DNA of 64,000 bases from Sulfuricella denitrificans skB26 (GCF_000297055.2 NC_022357.1:2634501-2698500); one strand, 5' to 3'; counted from the first letter of the stretch, positions 16,010 to 25,103 are shown. Numbers and translations are program-made. Notes: generated by a model not told the origin, from the sequence alone.

Positions 16010-16752
16010 TCATGGAAACCGATTTTCAGCAATTCCAGCGTGCCTTTGCCCGCCACATCCGCGACCCGCGCCATGCGCCGCGCCCGGACGGCGTGCCTGC
16101 GCGGCGCATGGCGGTGTACAACGAACTGCTGCTCAATAACGTCTGCGGTTTTCTCGACACCTGCTTTCCGGTTTGCCGCACGCTGCTCGGCGAGGCTCGC
16201 TGGCGTCGGCTCAATCGCACCTTTTTCCGCGACTGGCCATCGCACACGCCGTGGTTCCGCGAAATTTCCCGCGAATTCGTGCGTTATTTGAGCGAATCCA
16301 TGACCCGACAGCCGCTGCCTCGCTGGTTCGCCGAACTGGCGCATTACGAATGGGCGGAACTCGCGGTCGATGTAATGGAGGCGCCCATTCCCGCCCACGA
16401 CCAGACGGGTGACCTGCTAGTCCGGCCCGTGGAACTCAATCCGACGCTGCTGAATCTTGCCTACGCCTGGCCCGTGCATCGCATCGGCCCCAAATATCGG
16501 CCGCGAAAACCGCAGCCAAGCTACCTCGCCGTCTATCGAGATGCCGACGAAGCGGTGCAATTCACCGAAACCAACGCGGTCACAGCGCGCTTGCTGACCC
16601 TGCTCGCCTCCGCGCCCAGCACTGGCGAGACCGCGCTGCGCCAGATTGCAGACGAATTGCAACACCCCGACCCTGAACAACTGATTATCTTCGGCGCCGC
16701 CTTGCTTGATGAGCTGCGCGACCAAGGCATCATTCTGGGAGCACAAGCATGA
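16006..16752 (+). CDS. DUF2063 partner protein (BufC/HvfC-like)
   Basis: A 248-residue protein with an N-terminal DUF2063 domain (FQQFQRAFARHIRDPRHAP; RMAVYNELLLNNVCGFLDTC) and a C-terminal part resembling a peptide-binding RiPP recognition element. Known homologues bind the precursor and assist the MNIO oxidase. Start at 16006 overlaps the oxidase stop (ATGATC), with ATG at 16012 as an alternative. The stop also overlaps the next gene by four bases, so genes 2 to 4 of the operon are translationally coupled. It is cytoplasmic: no signal peptide or membrane segment is seen. Confidence 0.9.
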   Translation: MIMETDFQQFQRAFARHIRDPRHAPRPDGVPARRMAVYNELLLNNVCGFLDTCFPVCRTLLGEARWRRLNRTFFRDWPSHTPWFREISREFVRYLSESMTRQPLPRWFAELAHYEWAELAVDVMEAPIPAHDQTGDLLVRPVELNPTLLNLAYAWPVHRIGPKYRPRKPQPSYLAVYRDADEAVQFTETNAVTARLLTLLASAPSTGETALRQIADELQHPDPEQLIIFGAALLDELRDQGIILGAQA

Positions 16753-17243
16753 AAAAATATCTCGCCGGCTTCTTCGGCAGTCTCGATCTGATCGGTCTTT
16801 GGTCAGGCCTTCTCAGCCTGCGCATCCTGCTAGGCTGGGATTATTTCGAGTCCGGGCTGGAAAAATTCCACGGCGCAAACTGGTTCATGGACATCCAGGA
16901 CAAATTCCCCTTCCCGTTCAGCGTGGTGCCTCCCGAAGTCAGCTGGCAGATGGCCACCTGGTTCGAGTTGATCGGCGGTATCGCCCTGGTGCTCGGACTG
17001 GCGACCCGTTTCTTCTCGGTGTCGCTGATCATATTGACCGTAGTCGCCATCGCCAGCGTACATTGGCCTGAATCATGGAGTACATTTGGCGAACTGATGA
17101 AAGGCTATGTATTTACCGACCGGGGCCACGGCAACTTCAAGCTGCCTATCCTATTCATTGGCATGCTGATCACTCTGGTTTTGTCAGGTTCCGGGCGTTT
17201 CTCGCTAGACCACCTGATACGCGTCAAAACATTGGAAAAATGA
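16749..17243 (+). CDS. DoxX-family membrane protein (BufD/HvfD-like)
   Basis: A 164-residue inner-membrane protein of the DoxX type with four hydrophobic segments. Typical features are SLRILLGWDYFESGLEKFHG in the first helix and loop, TWFELIGGIALVLGLATRFF in the second and third, and a C-terminal LFIGMLITLVLSGSGRFSLD. DoxX proteins accompany many MNIO RiPP operons and are proposed to act in redox or in maturation and export of the product; the exact function is unknown. The start overlaps the DUF2063 stop (ATGA). It is the last clear gene of the bufferin operon. Confidence 0.9.
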   Translation: MKKYLAGFFGSLDLIGLWSGLLSLRILLGWDYFESGLEKFHGANWFMDIQDKFPFPFSVVPPEVSWQMATWFELIGGIALVLGLATRFFSVSLIILTVVAIASVHWPESWSTFGELMKGYVFTDRGHGNFKLPILFIGMLITLVLSGSGRFSLDHLIRVKTLEK

Positions 17244-17315
17244 GACACTTCCCCATTCTCGCAAACGCGACAATTTTGGGCACGGTCTGATGCTCCAGTT
17301 CCGGAAAGAATTTTT

Positions 17316-19235
17316 ATGCGGCAATTTCCCTGGTACAACACCATCCGATTCCGGATCGGCCTCGCGCTGTTCGTTCTTTTCGCCCTCCAGGCGGGCACCG
17401 CTGGCTTCACCCTGTATGAAGTGGATCTGCGCAAACATGATTACGAGATCCTCAATCTCGCCGGGCAAACACGGGTCATCAGCCATACCATGGCGCATCA
17501 GTCGCGCAACTACCTGAAAGAGAACGCGGTCATCGCTGTAACCAGCCCGCGCGACGCTGGCTTCTACTCACAGAATCTGCAGCAGAGCATGGCGCTCTAC
17601 GACAAAATCATCAGCGGCTTCCGCAACCGCCGCCTTGACCCGGAAATCACCGGACTAGACGAGCCACTGACGTGCAGCTGGGACCAGCAATCCCGCAACC
17701 AGCTGGACGTCAGCGCCGCCGCATGGGAAAACTTTCGCCATGGCATGCAACTCGCACTCGACGCTAACCCTTCCCGCCCCGACCTTGCCGCCGCCCGCTA
17801 CGCGGTGCAACACGGTGAAGAACTGGCCCACTCATCGGATAACCTGAGCCGCGCCTTCCAGCACATGATGGAAGGAAAACTCGCCACGATCCGCCTCTTC
17901 AACCAGCTTGCCTTCATTGCCACCGCTTTGCTGACGGCATGGATTGCCATCCTGGTGTACCGCAAGATATTGCGCCCGCTCACCCTCACCGTGGACGGAT
18001 TCTCCCGGGTAGCCAACGGCGACCTGGGCTATCAGGTGCCCCTGGTGGTGGATAACGAGATTGGCCGCATGACGCAGGCTTTCAACCGTCTTTCTGACCG
18101 GATGCGCGGCCTGTTTCACCTCACCGACCGGATCAGCCGGGGCACCAACCTGCACGATGCGCTCAAGTTAGTCTGCGAGGAATTTCGTACTTTTCTACCG
18201 GTGGAATGGGTAGGGGTGCTGCTGCTCACGCCTGACCACCGCCAGGTGGCACTGGAACGGCTTTACAGCGAATCCCCCAGCAGCTTGCAGGAAAACGACC
18301 ATTTCGAATTTGCGCTCGGCGCACCGGAAGCTGCGCTGGCTAAAGGGAACGCACTGGCTATCGACGACCTGGACGCCTTCTCCAGAAACAAAAGTCCCGC
18401 ATTCCTGTCGGCCCAACTGGCGCGCGATGGCAAACGCTCGGCCCTGTTTATCCCCCTGCGCCACAACGGCGGAGGCGAAGCGCTGCTGGTATTCGCCTCA
18501 TCCCAGGCTGGCGCTTATACGCCGGAACACGTCGAATTCCTGTCCAACCTGGCCGGCCAGGTTGGACACATTCTGGGGAAAACCCTCTTTATGGAAGGCC
18601 TGGTCGTCGCCGCCGTGGAGGGCCTGGCAAAACTGGCTGAAAGCCGCGACCCCGAGACTGGCGACCATCTGGTTCGCATGAGCCTTTATTCCGCCATCCT
18701 CGCCGAAGAGCTGGGCAAGGAGGGCCCCTACCGCGAGCGCATTACGCCGGCTTACGTGCGGGATGTATTCCGTTTCGCCCCGATGCACGATATCGGTAAG
18801 GTCGGCATCCGCGACGACATCCTGCTCAAGCCGGGACGCCTCGACCCGGACGAGCGTACCGAGATGGAGCGCCACCCGGTTATCGGTGGGCAGGTGTTGC
18901 GCCGCAGCGAAGAGCAAATGAACGCTCTCGGCCACAGCATCTTCCAGATCGGGATCGAGATCGCCGAAGGCCACCACGAGAAATTCGACGGCAGCGGCTA
19001 TCCTGCTGGTTTGGCAGGCGAAGCCATTCCACTTTCAGCGCGCATCATCGCCGTAGCCGACGTGCTGGATGCCCTGACCTCGAAACGTCCCTACAAGGAA
19101 GCGTGGCCGATGGAAAAAGCCCTGGAAACCATCAACAATGATGCCGGCAAGCACTTCGATCCGGCCGTGGTCGCAGCCCTGCACCGTTCGCTGCCCCGCG
19201 TGATGGAGATATATGAGCGCCTGAAGCACGTCTGA
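17316..19235 (+). CDS. Membrane sensor with HAMP, GAF and HD-GYP domains
   Basis: A 639-residue protein predicted to hydrolyse cyclic di-GMP. An N-terminal helix (about residues 12-33), a periplasmic region of about 165 residues and a second helix (about 200-220) are followed by a HAMP linker (ILRPLTLTVDGFSRVANGDL), a GAF domain (about 275-420) and a C-terminal HD-GYP domain. The catalytic signatures are intact: the MHDIGKVGI HD motif and HHEKFDGSGYP near residue 550. The periplasmic part resembles type-IV-pili/NIT-like sensors but is not assigned. It begins 73 bp after the DoxX gene, so may be read through from the bufferin operon. Confidence 0.9.
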   Translation: MRQFPWYNTIRFRIGLALFVLFALQAGTAGFTLYEVDLRKHDYEILNLAGQTRVISHTMAHQSRNYLKENAVIAVTSPRDAGFYSQNLQQSMALYDKIISGFRNRRLDPEITGLDEPLTCSWDQQSRNQLDVSAAAWENFRHGMQLALDANPSRPDLAAARYAVQHGEELAHSSDNLSRAFQHMMEGKLATIRLFNQLAFIATALLTAWIAILVYRKILRPLTLTVDGFSRVANGDLGYQVPLVVDNEIGRMTQAFNRLSDRMRGLFHLTDRISRGTNLHDALKLVCEEFRTFLPVEWVGVLLLTPDHRQVALERLYSESPSSLQENDHFEFALGAPEAALAKGNALAIDDLDAFSRNKSPAFLSAQLARDGKRSALFIPLRHNGGGEALLVFASSQAGAYTPEHVEFLSNLAGQVGHILGKTLFMEGLVVAAVEGLAKLAESRDPETGDHLVRMSLYSAILAEELGKEGPYRERITPAYVRDVFRFAPMHDIGKVGIRDDILLKPGRLDPDERTEMERHPVIGGQVLRRSEEQMNALGHSIFQIGIEIAEGHHEKFDGSGYPAGLAGEAIPLSARIIAVADVLDALTSKRPYKEAWPMEKALETINNDAGKHFDPAVVAALHRSLPRVMEIYERLKHV

Positions 19236-19310
19236 TGGAATAGCCATCCGATCACTGCCTGAAGCTATCTGGCTGACTGACCCGCAACGACTTCCCGAGC
19301 TATGAAATAC

Positions 19311-19372
19311 CCGGCCGACAAGGCCGATGCCCAGCATGGGCAGAGAGTGCCACTGGATTACGTGCAGGACTG
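19311..19372 (-). pseudogene. Fossil of a second nrsF gene (C-terminal end)
   Basis: Bases 19317-19344 are identical to 13441-13468 within intact nrsF, and similarity continues with substitutions to about 19370. The minus-strand frame reads HVIQWHSLPMLGIGLVG, matching the NrsF C-terminus, then diverges. No other part of the gene is present. It is thus a remnant of a paralogous or duplicated nrsF. The intact gene lies 5.9 kb away in the same orientation. Confidence 0.75.
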
Positions 19373-19375
19373 GAA

Positions 19376-19663
19376 GCTCAGCTAACCCGCCATCAGGAAG
19401 CCCTCTCCGAGCAAGTCAACTGCAGCTCCGCCAAAACACCCGAAGGCAAAGCCGCGATTGCGGATCTGTCGAACAAGATCAGCACAGTCAAAACGCGTAT
19501 CGAAGAGATTGCAAACACCCAACCCAGCCGCTATTCGTCCACACTCAACACCGCAGAAGTCAGCACGCGCAATCAAGCGCCAGAAAAACCCGGCGTCGAT
19601 GCCGCTTCGGCACCGAAGTCAGCCGGCACGGTTACAGGCAGTCGATTGGATGTATTTGCCTGA
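19376..19663 (+). pseudogene. Truncated gene without start codon
   Basis: An open frame of about 95 codons ends at TGA 19661-19663 and has protein-like composition: LTRHQEALSEQVNCSSAKTP, then AIADLSNKISTVKTRIEEIA and a C-terminal TGSRLDVFA. It has no plausible start codon and runs upstream into the antisense of the nrsF fossil. The coiled-coil character with a GSRLDVFA-type tail recalls FlxA-like small proteins. It probably represents the 3' end of a gene broken at the same junction as the nrsF fossil. Confidence 0.5.
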
Positions 19664-19752
19664 TCGGTTTCAGGAAAAATTCATTGAAAGCATGCGCGGC
19701 GCAATAGCCGGTCACGTTTCAGAAACAGGGTGAAGCCCACCCTGTGCGACCT

Positions 19753-20091
19753 TCAGGGTGTGGGTTCCTTGGGCGGCCGCTTATGGAATTTCTTGGCTGG
19801 CCTTTTGCCCTGCTCGCCAGCACCGGCTCTAGGTTGGCCGCCGGGCCGGGGCTGTCCACCGGGCCGAGGCTGACCGGCCGGCCTGGATGGACCGGCTGAT
19901 CTGGGTTTGCCGGCGGATGCCGGTGCGTTCCGTCGAGCGGCTGGCTCATGAGTTTCCGCTCGATTCGCGGAAGCGAGGGTAATCTCCAGTTCGTTGAGCT
20001 CATCCCACTGGGCGTCGGTTCTCAGCCGCTCCGGGATAGCCAGAAGCTCTTGCTGGCGACGACGCGGGGAAATCGGTTCCTGTTCATTCAT
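19753..20091 (-). CDS. Hypothetical protein with Pro/Gly/Arg-rich tail
   Basis: A 112-residue protein of unknown function. The N-terminal half looks folded and helical (RRRQQELLAIPERLRTDAQWDELNELE). From about residue 58 it is a disordered, basic tail of repeated GQPRPGGQPRPG-type units ending in lysines and prolines. Such basic tails often bind nucleic acid or membranes, but that is only a possibility. The ATG is preceded by a fair ribosome-binding region. It lies 39 bp downstream of the DUF3820 gene on the same strand. Confidence 0.6.
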   Translation of the reverse strand: MNEQEPISPRRRQQELLAIPERLRTDAQWDELNELEITLASANRAETHEPAARRNAPASAGKPRSAGPSRPAGQPRPGGQPRPGGQPRAGAGEQGKRPAKKFHKRPPKEPTP

Positions 20092-20130
20092 ATCGGCATT
20101 ATCTCACTATCACCCCAACCTCAGAGTGAA

Positions 20131-20349
20131 TTATTGCTTTCGTAAAGGATCCAGCAGAGAAGACAGACCATTGTGGTCCAGCTCCTGCATCAGCGCCAAC
20201 AGACGGCCGATTTCACCGGAGGGAAAGCCTTCGCGGGCAAACCAGTTAAGGTACCGCCCCGGCAGATCGGCAATCAGGTGGCCTTTGTACTTGCCGTAAG
20301 GCATGACGCGGGTCACCAGGAGCTGCAAATTTTCGGAATTCATCACCAT
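20131..20349 (-). CDS. DUF3820 family small protein
   Basis: A 72-residue protein with the DUF3820 signature: VMPYGKYKGHLIADLPGRYL followed by NWFAREGFPSGEIGRLLALM. Homologues are annotated as putative quorum-sensing-regulated virulence factors or occur as C-terminal parts of exonuclease-like proteins; the biochemical role is unknown. It probably forms a two-gene unit with the Pro/Gly/Arg-rich protein downstream. The first ATG (20349) and a second at 20343 are both possible starts. Confidence 0.75.
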   Translation of the reverse strand: MVMNSENLQLLVTRVMPYGKYKGHLIADLPGRYLNWFAREGFPSGEIGRLLALMQELDHNGLSSLLDPLRKQ

Positions 20350-20606
20350 CTATAGACCCTGCGCGCTTCAACCCAACCCAACTGCACTGTAAAAACAGGT
20401 CAGGTAAGGTGCACATTGTGCCTCGTTCCGCGATGCGCTTCAAATGTTCGCTTTGAACAGGGTCTGCCTGTAAAATCAGGATGGATATTCTACACCTCAT
20501 GCTCTTTCAGGTGCTCGAAGAAGGCCTCCTCCCTACCCGCTGCTCGCGTTTATACGAACCTGACGCTGATCCACGAACGAATATTTTTCCATTATAAATA
20601 TCGCAC
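20350..20606. other. Intergenic region with a possible gene remnant
   Basis: Divergent promoter region between the DUF3820 gene and the second SulP gene. On the minus strand around 20497-20543 a short frame reads GREEAFFEHLKEHEV then stop, which looks like the tail of a lost protein. No hairpin, tRNA or regulatory motif is convincing. Confidence 0.35.
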
Positions 20607-22142
20607 ATGAACCTGAATAGCTGCTCGAATTATACCCTTCCCCGTCTCAAAATTTGCATCCTGAGCGGACTGACCGTTGCCCTGGCTCTGGTGCCCGAGG
20701 CCATCGCCTTCGCCTTCGTGGCTCATGTCCATCCGCTCGTCGGCCTCTACGCCGCCTTTATCATGGGCCTCATCACCGCCGCTTTCGGCGGCCGGCCCGG
20801 CATGATCTCCGGTGCCACCGGCGCGCTGGCGGTGGTAATGGTGGCGCTGGTGGTGCAGCACGGCGTGGAATACCTGTTCGCCACCGTGGTCCTGATGGGC
20901 GTGCTGCAAATCGCTTTCGGCCTGTTGAAGCTGGGCAAGTTCATCCGCATGGTGCCGTTCCCGGTCATGCTGGGTTTCGTCAACGGCCTCGCCGTGGTGA
21001 TCTTTCTGGCGCAGCTGGGGCACTTCAAAACGCCCGCGCCGGACGGCACCCTGGTCTGGATGTCGGGCACGCCGCTCTACACCATGCTGGGCCTCATCGC
21101 GCTGACCCTGGCCATCATCTACCTGCTGCCGCGCCTGACCAAGGCCATCCCCTCAACTCTGGCCGGCATCGTCGCGGTTTCGTTGCTGGTAATCTTTGCC
21201 GGCATCGACACCAAAACCGTGGGCGACATGGCTTCCATCGAAGGCGGCCTGCCGCAGTTCCACTTGCCGCAGGTGCCGCTGTCCTGGGAAACCCTCAGGA
21301 TCATCTTCCCCTACAGCCTGATACTCGCCGCCATCGGCCTGATCGAATCCCTGCTGACGCTCAACCTGATCGACGAAATGACCGACACCCGCGGTATGCC
21401 CAACCGGGAATGCATGGCCCAGGGCTCCGCCAACGTCGTCACCGGCTTCTTCGGCGGCATGGGCGGCTGCGCCATGATCGGCCAGAGCATGATCAACGTC
21501 AGCAACGGCGCTACCCAGCGCCTGTCCGGCATCGCCGCCGCGCTGTTTCTGCTGACCTTCATCCTGTTCGCTTCGGAGTGGATCGAGATGATCCCGCTCG
21601 CCGCGCTGATCGGCCTGATGTTCATGGTCTCGGAAAAAACCTTCGAATGGGGCAGCCTGACCACCCTGCGCAAGGTGCCGCGCAGCGACACGTTTATCGT
21701 CGTCGCGGTCACCCTGATCACCGTGTTCACCGATCTGGCCATCGCCGTGATCACCGGCGTGATCATCGCCGCACTGGTGTTCGCCTGGCAGCACGCCAAG
21801 CACATCAACGTGCGCACCTATCTCGACGACAAGGGCTGGAAAATCTACGAGCTGGAGGGTTCATTGTTCTTCGCCTCGACGGCGGAATTCCAGACCCTGT
21901 TCACCCCCAAAGACGATCCGGACGAAGTGGTGGTGGAATTCCGCCGCGCCCGCGTCATCGACCATTCCGCTATCGAAGCCATCGACAGCCTGGCCAGCCG
22001 CTATCAGCAGGCCGGCAAGCGCCTGCACCTGCGCCATCTCAGCCCGGACTGCCTGGAGGTCCTGACCAACGCCAAGGACATGGTGGAAATCAACATGGGA
22101 GAAGATCCCCATTACCACCTTGCGGACGACAAGCTGGGGTAA
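20607..22142 (+). CDS. SulP-family anion transporter with STAS domain (second copy)
   Basis: A 511-residue inner-membrane SulP transporter. The conserved opening [20 protein letters not shown] is followed by about ten more hydrophobic segments with the glycine-rich [16 protein letters not shown] and [20 protein letters not shown] regions. A C-terminal STAS domain (about residues 415-505) includes [19 protein letters not shown]. It is shorter and differs in sequence from the SulP at 2.6 kb, so the two are paralogues of different subgroups; bicarbonate or sulfate are equally possible substrates. No clear ribosome-binding site precedes the ATG. Confidence 0.92.
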   Translation: MNLNSCSNYTLPRLKICILSGLTVALALVPEAIAFAFVAHVHPLVGLYAAFIMGLITAAFGGRPGMISGATGALAVVMVALVVQHGVEYLFATVVLMGVLQIAFGLLKLGKFIRMVPFPVMLGFVNGLAVVIFLAQLGHFKTPAPDGTLVWMSGTPLYTMLGLIALTLAIIYLLPRLTKAIPSTLAGIVAVSLLVIFAGIDTKTVGDMASIEGGLPQFHLPQVPLSWETLRIIFPYSLILAAIGLIESLLTLNLIDEMTDTRGMPNRECMAQGSANVVTGFFGGMGGCAMIGQSMINVSNGATQRLSGIAAALFLLTFILFASEWIEMIPLAALIGLMFMVSEKTFEWGSLTTLRKVPRSDTFIVVAVTLITVFTDLAIAVITGVIIAALVFAWQHAKHINVRTYLDDKGWKIYELEGSLFFASTAEFQTLFTPKDDPDEVVVEFRRARVIDHSAIEAIDSLASRYQQAGKRLHLRHLSPDCLEVLTNAKDMVEINMGEDPHYHLADDKLG

Positions 22143-22313
22143 TCCTGCTATGCGTATAAACCAGGCCGGAACGACGGGCTTCAAACCCGGTATATTACGT
22201 TAATAATCAATGCGATGCCAGGTCAGCGTAACAGAGACTCGGTTTGACACACAAGGTGACTGGGCGCAGACTGCCGCGCATTCGCAAACCATGAAGCACC
22301 ACAGGAGAAGAGA

Positions 22314-22592
22314 ATGTCCAAGAAACGATTCCACTGCCAAGCGGTTATTCACGAAGGCATCAAAAGCATCAGCATCACCGATGACGCGCACCATTTCTGC
22401 ATCACATTGGAAGACGCAGGCAATAGACTCACCGCCCTAAAAGAAGCCCTCGCCATCGGCAAATATCCTATCGCCATGGAACTGGTGGACTCCTGTGCCA
22501 AATTGATGGCCGGCCCAACCGTGAAATATCACGTCACACAACACGACGCCGAGAAGTTTCTCCATTCGCTGGATAAAGCGCTGCACCATTGA
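22314..22592 (+). CDS. Small hypothetical protein
   Basis: A 92-residue soluble protein of unrecognised family. It has a good AGGAG ribosome-binding site and a strong terminator 20 bp after the stop, so it is very likely expressed as its own transcript. Composition is alpha/beta with many histidines (DDAHHFCITLEDAG, KYHVTQHDAEKFLHSL, ending HH) and two cysteines in the central part. Metal binding is possible but not demonstrated. Confidence 0.6.
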   Translation: MSKKRFHCQAVIHEGIKSISITDDAHHFCITLEDAGNRLTALKEALAIGKYPIAMELVDSCAKLMAGPTVKYHVTQHDAEKFLHSLDKALHH

Positions 22593-22612
22593 GACGCAAG
22601 CACACAAAAATG

Positions 22613-22640
22613 AAAGCCTCGCAGGGATGCGAGGCTTTTT
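22613..22640 (+). terminator. Rho-independent terminator
   Basis: AAAGCCTCGC pairs with GCGAGGCTTT around a 6-nt loop and is followed by a T tract, 20 bp after the stop of the 92-residue protein gene. The A residues on the left side give partial function on the other strand. Confidence 0.9.
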
Positions 22641-22852
22641 GTTTGTAGCATTTTCAAGGTCGTAAATTGTGATCTTAAACACTAGCCTTGTCTGATAAGG
22701 TACCCGCCGTTCACCCGGTGTGTTTCCCGTTGCCGCTATGGCCACAGATGGCATTAAGCAGAAGTTTATGACGCAACAAATTCGACGAGTGCCCGCGAGT
22801 GATGGCGGGCCAAGATCTCTAATTAACAGCCGGCTATTTAAACCGGACGCCA

Positions 22853-23245
22853 TCAGCGCACCCATAACAGATACACACAGCTGACGGCCACGGCCCCAAG
22901 AATGGCGATAACGGCCAGCAGCAATCGCCGCTGCAATCCCACTGCCTTGATGAGCTGGGAATTCTGATCGGCCAGCGCCTTGATCAGTTCGGCAGACGAC
23001 ACCATTTCCCGCTGCAGATCCGCCACATTGGCCTCGAGTGAAGACACCCGCAACTTAACGGCCGCGATGGCCCGTTCATCGGGCGTAAGCTCGTGTTCAA
23101 TTTCAGCGTTGTCCGCCGTGGACTGCGTTTTTTTCTTGCCCACGACTTTCCAGAGCTTCTTGGCGCCGTCGACAACCAGCGGGGCATTGCTCACAACGTC
23201 AGCCCAAGGGACCAACTTCAGTGCGGCGAACAAGCTTATTGCCAT
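22853..23245 (-). CDS. Hypothetical protein with coiled coil and C-terminal anchor
   Basis: A 130-residue protein. The N-terminus (residues 1-35) is amphipathic, a basic KKLWKVVGKKKTQ stretch follows, then a predicted coiled coil (about 55-100: VKLRVSSLEANVADLQREM) and a single C-terminal membrane helix (LLLAVIAILGAVAVSCVYLLW). This is tail-anchored architecture. I do not recognise a family. It is transcribed in the same direction as the GFA-family gene but upstream spacing of 53 bp leaves co-transcription uncertain. Confidence 0.6.
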   Translation of the reverse strand: MAISLFAALKLVPWADVVSNAPLVVDGAKKLWKVVGKKKTQSTADNAEIEHELTPDERAIAAVKLRVSSLEANVADLQREMVSSAELIKALADQNSQLIKAVGLQRRLLLAVIAILGAVAVSCVYLLWVR

Positions 23246-23297
23246 GGTTCATCTCTCCTGTAATGGGGTTGCCTGATGTTTCGACTCCGGGCGGCAG

Positions 23298-23711
23298 TCA
23301 GCGTTCGTTGCGACCCGGCTCATAGCCTTCATACTGGGGCAAGTCGCCGCAGATCTCTTCCCAGTTGGCCTTCGACGTGGCGAAGATATGTGCCACAGGC
23401 CGTTCCTCGATATCCGAATCAATCGTGCCGAGCCGCACGCGGACGTCATCCGGCCTTGATTCCGACTTGCTCAGGATCGGGGAGCCGCAGATCTTGCAGA
23501 AGAATTTTGTCTGCCCTGACGTGGACTCGTAACCCGTGAGCGCATCTTCCCCGGCAGTAATCCTGAAGCCGGAAGCCCTGACGATGCCGTTAGTGGCAAA
23601 GGCGCTGCCCTGGGCCTTGCGGCATTGAGAGCAATGGCAATAAACGATGTTGCGTATCGGGCCATCGATTTCGAATCGGACAACGCCGCAAAGACAGTCC
23701 CCTGTAACCAT
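23298..23711 (-). CDS. GFA-family (glutathione-dependent formaldehyde-activating-like) protein
   Basis: A 137-residue zinc protein of the GFA/CENP-V fold. Zinc cysteines are seen as GDCLCGVVRFEI at the N-terminus, YCHCSQCRKAQGSAFAT near residue 25, and FFCKICGSPI near residue 70. Most family members have no proven formaldehyde chemistry. The start at 23711 (MVTGDCLCG) is chosen because AAGGAG lies 7 nt upstream and the gene then begins one base after the symporter stop. The longer frame from 23741 would overlap the symporter. Confidence 0.88.
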   Translation of the reverse strand: MVTGDCLCGVVRFEIDGPIRNIVYCHCSQCRKAQGSAFATNGIVRASGFRITAGEDALTGYESTSGQTKFFCKICGSPILSKSESRPDDVRVRLGTIDSDIEERPVAHIFATSKANWEEICGDLPQYEGYEPGRNER

Positions 23712-23712
23712 G

Positions 23713-24999
23713 TCAGCTCCTTTGTAAAGCCGGTTCGCCAAGTACGTCCGGTTCTCCGGTCCGCCGTGCGATGATCACGGCCCCGCAGGAATCGCTGAAT
23801 ACATTCACCGAGGTGCGGCACATGTCCAGCACGCGGTCCACCGCCAGAATCAGGCCGATCGCCTCCACCGGCAAGCCGATGGCCGCCAGAATAATGGCGA
23901 TGGCGACCAGGCTGGCCGAGGGAATAGCGGCCACGCCGATGGAGGTGACCAGCGACATCAGCACGATGGTGAATTGCTGCACGAAACCCAGTTCGATACC
24001 GTACGCCTGGGCAATGAACATCGCCGCCACGCATTCATATAAGGCCGTGCCATCCATGTTGACCGTCGCACCCAACGGCAACACAAAGCTGCTGGTACGG
24101 TTGGAAACCCCCGCCTCTTTTTCCACGCATTCCATGGTAAGCGGCAGCGTGGCCGCCGATGAGCTGGTGGAAAAGGCCGTCAGCAGAGCCGGCGCCATGG
24201 CGCGATAGTGGCGCAGCGGATTGACCCGCCCGACAAAAAACAGCAGCAAGGGCAGCACCACCAGAAAATGTACCGCCAGCCCCGCCATCACGCTGATAAA
24301 AAACCACGCCAGCGGCACAAAGGCGGAATAGCCGGTGCTGGCCACCACCTTGGCAACCAGCCCGAAAATGCCGATCGGCGCGAACTGCATCACCCAGTCG
24401 GTAATTTTCATCATCACCTGGAAAAACCCTTGCCAGAAGTTGTACATGCTTTCCGCGTAGGCTTCCTCGATCTTGGTCATGAAGTAGCCGAACAACAGGC
24501 TGAAGAAAATCAGCCCGAGCATCTGGCCATCCGCAGCCGCCGCAATCACGTTGGTGGGCACCATGCGCAGGAACACCCCGACCAGATCGCCGGTGCCTTT
24601 GCCTTCGACCTTGGCGACTACGTCGCTGACATTCGCAGACATCCCGAGCAAATGCTTTGCCGGTTCGCCATCCACCATGCCCGGCGCCACCGCATTGACG
24701 ATGACAAGCCCCACCAGAATGGCCAGCAGGCTGGTCGTCAGGTAATACAGCAGAGTCTTCAGGCCCAGCCTGCCGAATGCACCGCCCGAGCCGATACCGG
24801 CGATACCGACGATGATGGACGACACCACCAGCGGCACGATCAGCATCGTCAGGGCATTCAGGAACAGCGTGCCGATAAAGTCGAACGCCGCATAAAAGCG
24901 CACGCCCAGCAGTTCCGCGCTGGTTCCCGCCAGCGAACCGGCAATCACGGCCAGCGCCAGCGCAATAAGGATTTGCCAGTGCAGTTTCAGTTTCATCAT
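23713..24999 (-). CDS. Dicarboxylate/amino acid:cation symporter (GltP/DctA family)
   Basis: A 428-residue transporter of the DAACS family. It has eight helices and the re-entrant signatures ALLTAFSTSSSAATLPLTM (serine-rich hairpin 1) and FVLPLGATVNMDGTALYE (TM7 NMDG motif), then IPSASLVAIAIILAA (hairpin 2) and VDRVLDMCRTSVNVFSDSC (TM8). These identify glutamate/aspartate or C4-dicarboxylate uptake driven by protons or sodium; specificity cannot be fixed. ATG at 24999 or 24996 follows an AGGG sequence. The GFA gene follows one base downstream. Confidence 0.92.
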   Translation of the reverse strand: MMKLKLHWQILIALALAVIAGSLAGTSAELLGVRFYAAFDFIGTLFLNALTMLIVPLVVSSIIVGIAGIGSGGAFGRLGLKTLLYYLTTSLLAILVGLVIVNAVAPGMVDGEPAKHLLGMSANVSDVVAKVEGKGTGDLVGVFLRMVPTNVIAAAADGQMLGLIFFSLLFGYFMTKIEEAYAESMYNFWQGFFQVMMKITDWVMQFAPIGIFGLVAKVVASTGYSAFVPLAWFFISVMAGLAVHFLVVLPLLLFFVGRVNPLRHYRAMAPALLTAFSTSSSAATLPLTMECVEKEAGVSNRTSSFVLPLGATVNMDGTALYECVAAMFIAQAYGIELGFVQQFTIVLMSLVTSIGVAAIPSASLVAIAIILAAIGLPVEAIGLILAVDRVLDMCRTSVNVFSDSCGAVIIARRTGEPDVLGEPALQRS

Positions 25000-25103
25000 C
25001 CCTGGGTACCTGTTTGAAGAGTGGGTAAATACAAGCATATCCTAACCTGATCTGCAAAATGCCTTAAAATCACGCTTTCCGATAACGAACACGAAACGCA
25101 AGC

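Noticed and set aside
20654-22159. 501-codon open frame overlapping the second SulP gene in another frame
   Set aside because: Arg/His/Pro-rich translation typical of a shadow frame in GC-rich DNA; the SulP frame carries all conserved motifs.
22437-22865. 142-codon minus-strand frame overlapping the 92-residue protein gene
   Set aside because: It crosses the terminator at 22613-22640 and lies antisense to a gene with a good ribosome-binding site; its composition is not protein-like.
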